A stretch of 64,000 bases of DNA, from the NCBI GenBank assembly GCA_029834535.1, contig JAQMWT010000529.1:62001-126000 (forward strand). Reading direction: 5' to 3'. The position numbers were made by a program, and so were the translations under genes. The stretch comes from Chrysophaeum taylorii. Its lineage: Eukaryota; Sar; Pelagophyceae; Pelagomonadales; Pelagomonadaceae. Of the stretch, positions 1-9,718 are shown one piece after another (position 1 is the stretch's first letter; each line of letters starts with the position of its first letter). Under the pieces are notes generated by a model that was not told the DNA's origin, made no database searches, and saw nothing but the letters and a program-made list of their open reading frames with translations.

Positions 1-2339
1 GCGCGGTCTTGTGCGAGGTCGTGCAAAAGCGTCGCAGGCCGCGGACGTGTTGGTCCACGAACAATCGACCTGTCCGCCGCGCTCTGCCCAACCGAGCGAA
101 CCCCATCCCAGCGCGGACTTTCCGGGTGCTAACCGGCCAGCGAGCCGCCAGACTTGCCCTCCATAAAGCCCTTGATGAGGACCGACACGGCCTCGCAGAA
201 GTGCTTCGCGCGATAGCTGGATCTTTGTCGGCAAGAAGGTTCGGAGCAGGTGTGCCTTTTAGCACACGTGACGGTATTGTCTACTTGCACATCACAACGA
301 CCAGCACGCACATAAAAGCTGCATCTTGCATATAGCACTTGAACGACAGCGCTGTCGCGCGGTAGACCATGTTGTACATGCCGTCAACTTGCCGCCCGTG
401 TCGAACATCATCTGCTGCAAGTCGGCCTCGAGAACACACATGCTGAGCTTGGCATCTAGGTTAGATCGAGTAAAGTGGAGCCTCGCATTTGCGCGCTCTG
501 AGCTGCGACAGCGTACTCGGCGATCTCTCATAGTCGTTTACCTTCGTCTGGGCACGCGACTTCTTGTTTTCTTTCTCGGCGTCGTGGTCAACCGACGTCG
601 GCGTGTTACCACCACGCTCCCGCTCGACCTGAGCGACGAAACCCGCATCGACACCGTGTTCGTTTCGAAGTCGAAGGACGCTCCGGAGTCTCAGTGCGAC
701 GTACAGAACCGCTGAAAGCTTGATCACGGCGGGCCTTGTTTTGTCAGCGAACAGTATGTTTGCTCTCTAAGAGTACAAGTTTAGTCAGCCAAGATACGGA
801 TTGACTAAACTTAAGTGACCAAACTTGTTGAGGGTTTATGGTGACCAAACATACATGGTGGTTGGAAACTTGACTTTTCCCTAATAATAATAATAATAAT
901 TTTGCCAAGACAATCGTCGCCTCGCTCGGAAGATCTTCGAGGACGCGATCAACCCCAACCACTACGATTGCTTACGATCGGCGGACCGAGGGCTTGATTG
1001 TCCGGCGGACCGGAAAAATTCAGCGTTGCACATTTTCACCGAGTAAGCCCTTGCTCACTTCACTAATTCACTTCGCTTGGATTTGTCAATTTCGTATTGA
1101 CCTCACAATCAATTCACCGAGGTCTGAAGTCTGACGGCTCGACCCCCGTCTATGCGTATGAGCGAAGTGGTGGAGCCGCGGCACCTAGAGGCGGAGGATG
1201 ATGTAGATGAGGAAGAGGTGCCGGCGGAACAGAAGGAGGAGCGAGAGAACGAGCCGGTTGAGGCGTCGATGCTGACGGGCAACTTCAAAAAATGGACTGG
1301 CAACTAGGTCGTCCAAGGACAGCGTGCGACGAAAATCATCCTGACCGCATTATTAAAGCGGCCATCCGCCATCTCATAGTCCATCTCATAGTCCATCCGC
1401 AAAAAACGCAAAGCCGAAAATAATCAGGCATAACGCTAACCCTCAGAACGCTTCGAGCAACGGAAAGGAAGGAAAAGGGTACCCACCCTAACCCAAGAAC
1501 GAAAAAATGCGCAGAAATCTTCAAGAACCGAAAAGACAGAATTTCCACGGCGTCGCGACTTCGTTTTTCGTCGGCTCCCGAGACGCGGCGGGCGTCGAGG
1601 CGGTGGGGGGTCCGGGGGTGTCCCCCGGCGGGGGGTTTGGGGGGCAGAGCCCCCCAATTCCCGGGGGGTTCGGGGGGCTCAGATAAACTTGAGATGGATA
1701 CCAGCAGCAGCACATGCTTGCTCGATATGAGTTATGGCCTTAACATCATCCTCTGGCTTCCCGTATATCATAGCCCGCGTGTGTTTCAGTAGCGGGGAGG
1801 CAACGCATGTGTGTATCTTGTCAAAGGAGCGACTCAAAGTGACGAGAGACGTCAAGTGAGGCACCTGGCAGACGACCCGGCCTCTTGCGCCCTGCAAGGG
1901 ATATGCATCCGGAGCACCACGAGCTGGGCCGTCAACAGCTCACCAAGAAACAAAAGACCGACGAAGAAAAGGAGGACGTGATGACGCCAAGACGTCGCGA
2001 GTTCAAAAACGCCGAGAGCACCGTCCCCGACTCTCCCGAGATGGAGGTTGAGGAAGAAGAAGATGAATGCACCGAGGTCGTTCACATCATCGAATGCAAG
2101 TAATCCCCCTCACAGCTCTCGACCCCCCCCCTCGCCCCAAAACGCGAATGAAACTGAGAGAACCAGGCCTGAGCAGTAGCGGGCGGCGATAGCGGTTGAG
2201 AAGACCGGCGCACGCAGCGTTAAAAAAAAAAGTAGTATTCACTTCACTATAGATTCACTATCGCCACGTGTTCACCTCAAATCACTTTTTTCGTTGTGAA
2301 GTGAACCATTTATGATCATCCTGAAGGGTTTAGTGAATA
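1..2339. other. Gene-poor stretch with decayed sequence
   Basis: No gene can be supported here. Short open frames occur on both strands but none shows a recognisable domain. A 72-codon frame at 1885-2103 (+) is rich in Glu and Lys, ends in a Cys-Lys pair and could be a fragment of a real gene, but it has no partner motifs. A short TAA/ATA microsatellite lies near 882-901. Several lines between 1040 and 2300 hold scattered words resembling the minisatellite found further on (ttcact, agtgaa), which suggests old repeat debris. Confidence 0.5.
1603..1680. repeat. G/C-run module with self-complementary runs
   Basis: Alternating runs of five to six G and C form several short complementary pairs, for example GGGGGGC-aga-GCCCCCC near 1639-1655, so the strand can fold into stacked hairpins. 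The G runs also fit a G-quadruplex pattern. The surrounding sequence is not similarly skewed, so this looks like an inserted or amplified module. No coding role is seen. Confidence 0.5.
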
Positions 2340-2670
2340 CAAGTGCAGGCCAGTAAGTTCACCTACTCCCAATCTCTAACCCCAGCATTTTCACCCCGTT
2401 AAGTTCACCTAGTCCCAATCTCTATCCCCAGTAAATTCGGCGTAAGCACACTCGTGTTCACGCCCACTCACCACACTCTCCTTCGAGCTCGTCGCTCCCA
2501 CCTCCGCCAATCTAAGCTGCTTTGATCCGTACACGCCGCTAGCCTTTGCGTTCACTCTAAAACCCCAGTAAGTTCACTTGGTCCCAGTAAGTTCACCTGG
2601 TCACTAAGATCACCTAGTCCCAATCTCAAACCCCAGTAAGTTCACCTGGTCCCAGGAAGTTCACCTACAG
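2340..2670. repeat. Minisatellite of GTAAGTTCACCTGG-type units
   Basis: Imperfect tandem units of about 19 and 32 bp share the core CCAGTAAGTTCACCTGGTCCC, with longer units carrying CAATCTCTAACC. The array forms the 3' part of Helitron copy A and recurs in every other copy (near 19050-19388, 42918-43265, 44650-44998 and 45735-46456). It is therefore part of the mobile family rather than an independent satellite. Confidence 0.8.
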
Positions 2671-3256
2671 TGCGCGTGTAGACGCCGGGAGGGGGCTTAT
2701 CGGTATTGCGCAGCACGTGTGGGGTAGGGTGGAGTCGTCGACTCAGAAGAGGATATCCTCGGGGTTGCCGATCGACAGAGAGCCACGTAGAGCTGGACGT
2801 GGCAGAAGACGGGCTTCGCCAAGAGGACGCCGACATCGCGGGGCGTCCGGCCCTGGCTCTTGGTGATCGTTTGGCGTCGGCGGGCCTTACGGGATACAGG
2901 TTGGAGGAGCCTCGGTGACAACGACACGATCGATCATGTATCTGGTACCGTTGCAGTGGCCGTGCGACGGGTCGAGGTTGCGAAGACTTTAAGCTCGCGA
3001 ATAAAGTCAGCATGCCGTTGGTTGTCAGGGAGTTCAAAACTCGACTCTTGAGAGCGAGGCGTCGTCTTCCGACCCAACCTAGTCGGCCGAAAAGAACTCC
3101 GACGCCTCGTCTCCGGGAAAAAAAGGCCGCGGTCATGCGCGCGTTGTCAGCATCGACAACATCGTTTCGACGGGGCGTGAGAATGGCGCGCTGAAAGAGC
3201 CGCCGCGGCTCGTGGAAATAGTCTGCGAGGTCGCCGTAGACGGCTTGGAGGATCAA
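2671..3256 (-). pseudogene. Pif1/Helitron helicase C-terminal remnant (copy A)
   Basis: This is the coding relic inside copy A. Read on the minus strand it gives about 45 residues matching the Pif1-type segment with AILTPRRNDVVDAD, then loses frame. The downstream motif V/VI region (KSQGQT...FCHVQLYVALCR) is still readable in a second frame. The N-terminal helicase half and the Rep endonuclease expected of a full Helitron are absent. Family assignment rests on motif recognition. Confidence 0.65.
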
Positions 3257-3335
3257 TGTGTGGCTCGCGGGCCCACATGATCCTTACCCTAAATAGAGGG
3301 ACAAACAGACAAACATCTGTCGATTGGTAGTTAGG

Positions 3336-4962
3336 ATGAAAAATTTCACCATCTCAGGCCGCCGCCATAACAAACACTGGGAATCCCATCCGCGGCGCGC
3401 GCCCTTGGACGAGGCCGTCGACTCGCTCGTCGACGGGGTTATAGTCAAAGACTGCGAGCGAGGAGGCCACCATCCGCGCTGATGAAGGAGCTACCCGGTA
3501 AGGACGAGGCGCCCGGAAGAAGGTTCGCGCGGTGACCTTCCGCGGCTGCTGTTCTGGCGTCGCCGAACTTGGCGCGCGCGCGGATCTTGTCGTCGAGGGG
3601 AATTAGGACTCGGACAGCCTTTTCCGGTCCGGCCATTCCTTCCGTAAAGAGTGGCAACCTTCCGCGCGGTTTTGGCGGCGACCTAGCACTCATCACCCCG
3701 ACAACGAACGCGACCTCCGTGGTTCGCGATGATCATTGGCCCGGGCGGCATCAACCGTCGTCCCGTGACGACGAGTGGGTGATTATGTCCAAAGTGCAGG
3801 TCGATGACAGCTTCGGCAGGAATCCAGGCGAGCACGGCGGCATCGTCGAGTTGACCATATCGCAATGATTTTTTTGCGCGGTGCAGAAATCTTTCTTTGG
3901 TCTCGGCGGCGAGCGACACACCAACTCTTCGTTCTGCAATACGCACCTTGGTCGTCGCGCAACGTCGACTCGGCAATAGTAGACAGGGCTGGCGAATTTT
4001 TTGCAGCTTCGGCGCCCTCGGTCTTCCAAGGCTCATAATCGCGAGATACAGCGACAGGCAAGAGTCAAATGAAAAAAAAATTAGTTGCAAGCAGAGGGGG
4101 CGGAAAGACGCAGGAGAAAAAAATGCCTCCTCACTCACGACAGGTAGTTCTAAGCCACCACTTGGGGTTTGAGACGAGGCGTGAAATCCAACACGCGCCA
4201 AGGTCGTCGTCGAATGCTCAAGGCCGCGGGCGCCAGGACAATGCCCGCCTCGCTCGCGAGTCGCTCACCACCCATCGATCTCGAGGCGCGTGCTTGATTA
4301 ATAAGCTTCGAACAACAACATTTCGGGAGAGAAAGAAAGTAAGTCCACCATGACTACAAAAAACCTGGCTCCGTGATGGAATACAGATGGGCCGACACAA
4401 CTAAACATTTCAGTTTTTTTTGTTGCCAGGGCCGCCGCCGTACCATGGACCGAACCCGAAAACGAGCGATGTGAAACGCTCGGGCGTACTCCCGACGACG
4501 ACGACGACGACTCTCCTTTCGGACCAGGGGCAGGCGCGGCATACCCCAGTTTGTTGTTGACCGTGGCGTATGGTTTGGGGTAATTAATTAATTAATGAAT
4601 CGCAGCAGGACCCGACCCTAGAAGTGAGTGCCCAGGCATAGGGTAGGAGAGATGGTTCTTCACTAGGTGTCGAAAACCGCGCATGACCGTAGCTCCCTTA
4701 GTGTCTGTCTGTCTGTCTGTCGTCACCTTCGCTGGCTAGGCTCTGGTGGCCTTTTTGGATCATTCATTGCTGCAAAAAAGCTGAGTTCGAAGGAAGGGGT
4801 CATGCGTGTTGTTGTTGATGATAATAATAATAAGTGTCGTCGTCTAGCGTGTCGCCGGCGGTAGGGTCCGAGGATGGATGACGTCATTCACAGTATCCCC
4901 TAACACTCCCCTTCAGCCTACAATGCTGTAAAATCCCAAATGTAGGTTTCTCGGACAATTAA
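3336..4962. other. Intergenic stretch with broken coding traces
   Basis: No intact gene. On the minus strand between about 4200 and 3445 several overlapping frames read like fragments of one decayed protein, but I could not identify it. A (TGTC)n run lies near 4700-4720 and an ATA run near 4820-4832. Confidence 0.4.
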
Positions 4963-4976
4963 TAGGGTCGGATAAG
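4963..4976 (+). repeat. Left terminal inverted repeat of the transposon
   Basis: TAGGGTCGGATAAG; 13 of its 14 bases pair with the right end at 9625-9638. Confidence 0.7.
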
Positions 4977-5101
4977 AAAGCTCAAAACTAGGCCCTAGCC
5001 TACATTTCGAACACCAAACGAGAAACCCTCATTCAAAAGTGGATTGTCTCAGGCTATGTTTCAAACATAGCCTGCAAAATCACAAAATCGGCGTTCCGCC
5101 C

Positions 5102-8100
5102 ATGGAATCGGCCGAAACGAGCAAAGAGTCGGCCCCGGGTCCTTCTGTAACCCCTGTGGACCCTTCGGTCCCGACTGAGTTGACGAAAGTGTCGAAAAAA
5201 CCCGCTGCCAAACGTCAACGGCGAAAAAACCTCTTGAGGGGAGAGTGCGTGTGCTGCGTAGCGAGGCTCGACGCCGACGAGACGGCCAGGGGCCAGCCGC
5301 TCGACCTGGAGCGACTCCTGAATATCGAGGGCGAGCTGCCCGACAAGTTCTACGTGTGCTCGAAAATGTGCCGGGACGACTTCACCCCGAGCAAGCTACA
5401 CACGACGAAGGGCGCGAAGGCCGTTCTCGCCCGGATCTCCGCGTCGCTAACTAGGACTCTCAAGACAACCATCCGCAGCGGGGACGAGGTCCTCATCGAG
5501 CACGACTTCTCGGCGGGGCACAACATCCGGGGCGGCAACGGCGTTGTCCTGGGCCTAATCTAGAACAACACTGTGTGTCGGGTCGAGTCATACGACGTGA
5601 AAACGATTCAGCAGGGAGAGATCCGCGTCCCGTTCTCCCACGTCAAGGCCAAGCCCGACAAGGAGAACGACACCCCCCCGATTCGGCGACTACCATCCGG
5701 ACGGCCAGCGCGTCCGACGCTTGGATCGAGTGGGTCATCGGTTATCTCCACACTGTCGTCGTCGTCGGACTCGAATGTGCGGATCTCGGAGCTCGAGAAG
5801 GAGGTGTCGAAACTCCGGAGCACGGTCGACAAGCTCACGGCGGCCAAGACGGCTCAGCACTCTCGCCCTGTCACCGCCGAACGCGAGACGAAAGAAGCCC
5901 ACGCCGACGCCTTCGCCGCGGAAATGGCGGCCGCCAAGGCAGACGCGGCGCGTCTCGAGGCCAAGTGGAAGTACGAGGACGAGGTCCGGGATGCCGCACG
6001 TCGGGAGGCACGGCTCCAGGTCCGCATCGAACGCCACCAGGCCTCCAATGAGAAGCAGCGCGACCGCGATGCCGCGAGGCTGCAGCGAGCCATCGACGAG
6101 CTCAACGCGACCAAGGCCCAGTCGAACGAGGCGGCGAGACAGGCTGCGGCGGCGGCCGAGTTTCGGGAGAGGAACCGACTGAAGAAATCGGACCCTCGGG
6201 CCATGCGACAACTCAAGAACAATTACGCCGCCCTCAACCAGGAAGCGAAGTAAATGGAGATAAAGCTCGCGGCTGCCGAGGACCGCGTCCAGGCCCGGGA
6301 GGAGGAGATCGAGCGGCTGCGGGAGCGGGTCGCGGTCCTCGAGAAGCAGAACGCCGAAGTGTGGGTACCGCGGAAGCCGTCCGGCAAGGGATCCGGCAAG
6401 GGCACTCCGTGGGACTCGAAGCTCAGGGTGCTGTGTATGAAACTGCTCGCCTCGCGGGTTGCGCCTGCGGAAATCCCCGAGGTCCTGGTCTCGGTCGTCG
6501 AGGCGGTCGTTGGCCCGGAGCGAGTGCGCGACATGGAGCTCCCGTCCGCACGCTTCATTCGCGACCTGCGCTCCGAGATGGGTGTCCTTCACGAGGCCGC
6601 CGTCGCCCTCGCCGTGGGATACGGTGACGTCGTCGACGCGGCGACGGACGCGTCGCCGCTCGACGGCAAGGAGATCGCGACTACCCAACTTCGCGTCACA
6701 CGCGGCGGCGTGACGGAGAACTGGACGCTGGGCGCGAGCGAGATCTCCGACCAGAGCGCGCCTGGCGAGGCCAAGGCGATCAACGATCGGTTTGGTGACC
6801 TGAATCGAGCGCTCCAGCTCGTTAATCAAGTTTACCAGGAGCTCTACGGAGCCGACGCTGCTGCGGAGGCGCTCCCGGCCGCCGGCAGCGCCGGCGTGCA
6901 GAATCTCGCCGGCCGGGCCATCGTTACCGACAACGCCTCCGCCGCCATCGCATCGGTCCGCGAGCTCCAGGAGCATGTCCTCGCGGCGGTGCAGAAGGAG
7001 ATCGGGGAAGAGCTGTGGAATTTGATGACGCAAGACGAGCGCGACGCGAACACTCGTGTCTTTCACGGGAACTGCCAGCGACATCTCGGTACGTCGTGCC
7101 GTCCCACCAGCAATTTGTTGAGCAGGCAACACATGGCTCGACGGCGGCGCCGCCGAGGAGGCCAAGATGCTCGACACGCTGCTGAAGGATAGCATCGAGA
7201 GCTCGGAGGCGAAGCACCTGCGCCTCACCGGCGAGTTGAACAAGGTCCTTCATGCCTTGTCCAAGTGTATCGGCGAGGGCGTGGATCGCTACGTGAAGGG
7301 CTTCGGGACCCCTCTCCGGGCATTCCTCGAGGAGAAGCACCCGTCGGAGCTCTACCTCACGCTCGGCCGCACGGACAAGGGGACGCGGCAGGACGCGTGC
7401 ACCAACGCGGCCTGGGTCATCTTCCACAACCTCCCGTTTCTCGTCGAGTTCCTCGAGAATGCGAGCTACGCGCCGCAGAACATCCTCAGGAACAACCTCT
7501 TCTCGACCTTGTCCTCGCAGGAGGTCGCCTGAGCCATTCGAGCCCGAGCGATCATCGACGACAAGCTCACGGTGCCTTTCCGATTTTTCGCCGCATCGGA
7601 CGCCCTCGAGGGTTGGTCGGTTCTCGACATGGCGGGCGTTCTCGAGCGAGTGCATGCCTTCTTCCAAGTCTGCCAGGATAATCCACGACTCGTTGCGACC
7701 GCCGGTTACGAGGCCTTCGACACTGAGATCGCCACCTACGCCCAGTTCCTCGAGACGCGGGCCGGGTCGGCGAAGCTGTCCGTCGACGGCCAGTCCACGA
7801 TCCGCGACGTCGCGGCCGTTCGGGCGCGGCTCTACGCTCCGACTGACACCAATGATCCAGAGGCCAAGACCATGCTCGACGCGCTCCGGGCCTGGGGCCG
7901 CGGCATGCGCCGCACGTTCGAGGGGGGGCAGTCTATGCGCTACGTCGGCGATGGCGACCTCGCGGCGGTCAACCAGACGTCGGAGCTCCGGAGGGCCTTC
8001 GACGGCGCGCGGCGGAACTCGAACGAGGTCGAAGGCGAGTTTGGCGTATTGAAGTATTACAATGCCTCCTACGTCAACATGAGCGTCGTGAACTGCGTCG

Positions 8101-9257
8101 GGGTCGTCGCGTGCCAACGGGACCACATGTTCGACCGGGCCGCCACGAGTTTTACGACCAAGCGCCGGCGACGCGTCGCCGACGAGGTCGCTTGTCGAAC
8201 GACGACGAAGGCTCGAATGCGCGATCGAGTTGGTGGAGGACGTCTCGCCACGCTCGGCGACGACTTTCGAGGAGTGTTGATGGAGGCGGTTCGTCGTGGT
8301 CGGCAGAACCACAAGGAGCAGGCTGCCGCGCGCGCGGAGGCGGCGAAGGAGCACCATCGCCGTCGCGCCGCCGCGTTCGTCGAGAAGGCCCTCGAGCGCC
8401 AGGTGAACGACTACGCCAAGGCCCAGGAGGTCATGAAAGTCGAGCCTGTCGTCGACGAGCAGGCCCTCGTCGGGAGGACCCTGCTCTCGACGGTCAAGAA
8501 GCGACTTGATGCGGCACTTAAGCAGATCTCGAGCGACGCTGCGCGGTCGAAGGTCCTCCTCAAGGAGAACATCGACAGGTACGTCGTCGGCATGGGCATG
8601 GGCGACCTCAAACCCAAGTCGTACACCTCGGGCAAGGACCCGACGATCGGCTCGGCCGGTTCCAAGGCCAACATCGAATTCCTCACCGCGCACCTCGAGT
8701 ACGTCTACGAGCAGATCAAGACCAACTCCCGCGAGTTGGTCGCCGAGGCGGTAGTCCCGGGCGAGCGCCGACGGCAGCTGCCAGTGCTCGGGACCGCGAC
8801 GGCCCAGCGTCTCGAACTCGACGCGAGGCGGCACTTGAGCGTTGACGAGCTCAAGGCGAAGGTTGAGGAGGAGTGCCGCGCCTTTCGCCATCCGAGGAAG
8901 CGGACGCGGACAACGAGTGGCCGCTCGAAGCTACCGACGATTGACGTGGCGTTGGTCGGGTCACGCGTCGAGGTTCTCTGGGAGTTGTCGGGGCACCCGG
9001 GCTGCTACTGGATGCCCGGCACCATCGAGGCGGTATCCGACGAGAACTCCAAGGACGGTCGCAAGAAACTCGGGCTGGGTTGGATCTTCGTTTCCTATGA
9101 CGACGGTTTCAGCGGGTGGCTCCTCGCGAACCGCCCCACCTTCTTCAACGGCTCCAAGCCGGCTTCCTGGCGCTTCGTGTCCGAGGACAACGAAGACGAC
9201 GACGACGACGAGGAGGAGGAGGACGCGATGGACGTCGACGACGACGACTACGCATAG
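5102..9257 (+). pseudogene. Transposase-like gene with terminal SH3/Tudor-like domains, broken by stops
   Basis: From the ATG at 5102 one long protein can be followed to 9257, interrupted by TAG 5561-5563, TAA 6251-6253, TGA 7530-7532 and one frame change near 7089-7125. Order of parts: a basic tail; a four-cysteine zinc-binding candidate (CVCC...CSKMC); an SH3-like segment around the first stop; a long coiled coil; a probable RNase H-fold DDE core with TDASPLDGKE, then VTDNAS, then HGNCQRHL, a helical insertion, and a late acidic motif NEVEGEFG; finally a Tudor/PWWP-like module (GSRVEVLWE...YWMPGTIE...VSYDDG) and an acidic tail. Removing a GT-AG segment of 37 nt at 7089-7125 restores the frame and gives CQRHLGNTWLDGG. 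The DDE assignment is inferred from spacing. I do not recognise the exact family, and the copy looks recently inactivated. Confidence 0.6.
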
Positions 9258-9624
9258 CTGCGTTCGCGGGCGCCGACGCCGGTCTCCCGAGGACGCCCGG
9301 AAAGACGAGGACGCTAGAACTGGCCCCAGCGAACAAAAGGCGCCGTCTAAACGCCCACACGACCCTCATTGGGCCTACGGACATTCCCGATGCGCCGGTT
9401 GTTGTATTTGGAGCCGATGTCGTCGTGCAGAGTAGAGCCACCTAGGCCCCCGCCTCCACCGAGGCGCCAAAATACCTCACTCCCAAGTAGATTCGCCAAA
9501 TCGGCAGCTACGGACTTCGTTCCAAGATAAAATCGGCACCATTTTGGGTCAACTTGGCGACGACGGACAAAAAAGCCCGCCAATCCTTGGGGATTTTCGG
9601 CCCCGGCGCGGGACCCCCGAGTTC

Positions 9625-9638
9625 CTTATCCGACCCTG
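9625..9638 (-). repeat. Right terminal inverted repeat of the transposon
   Basis: On the minus strand this reads CAGGGTCGGATAAG, matching the left end except for the first base. Confidence 0.7.
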
Positions 9639-9718
9639 CTGACAGTGTCGGCCCCCCGAACACTATCTTTTGTGAGTTTTAGTCCGATTTTTACCGCAGA
9701 AGCGATAAAAGAGTAGCA

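Larger units (their letters stand above)
2340..3335 (-). mobile_element. Non-autonomous Helitron-derived element, copy A
   Basis: On the minus strand the copy begins near 3335 with TCCTAACTACC, runs through a decayed Pif1-like helicase C-terminus and ends in a minisatellite that closes with GGCCTGCACTTG next to a T. The helicase part (about 2671-3256) keeps a stretch reading AILTPRRNDVVDADNARM, and in other frames the LRNLDPS..CNGTRY and KSQGQT motifs. It is frameshifted and cannot be functional. Four other copies in this window share the same ends and the same internal deletion. The TC start and the T at the 3' flank fit Helitrons; the terminal CTTG differs by one base from the usual CTRR. 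Confidence 0.7.
4963..9638 (+). mobile_element. 4.7 kb DNA transposon with TAGGG/CAGGG terminal inverted repeats
   Basis: The element is bounded by an inverted repeat of 14 bases: TAGGGTCGGATAAG at the left and, on the complementary strand at the right, CAGGGTCGGATAAG. A T/C difference at the first base is also known from maize Ac. The two ends enclose one large transposase-like gene. The eight flanking bases (acaattaa and ctgacagt) do not form a target-site duplication, so either the true ends differ slightly or the duplication has decayed. The hAT superfamily is suggested by the ends only; the protein is not a textbook hAT transposase. Confidence 0.65.

Noticed and set aside
2340-2670. Minisatellite as a centromeric or telomeric satellite
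   Set aside because: The same array occurs only inside copies of the Helitron-derived family, so it belongs to that element.
5735-8891. Long minus-strand frames opposite the transposase gene
   Set aside because: They mirror a GC-rich coding strand and contain only Leu/Arg-rich sequence without motifs.
9639-9680. Palindrome CAGTGTCGG...CCGAACACTATC as the true transposon end
   Set aside because: It has no matching partner near 4900; the TAGGG/CAGGG pair fits better.
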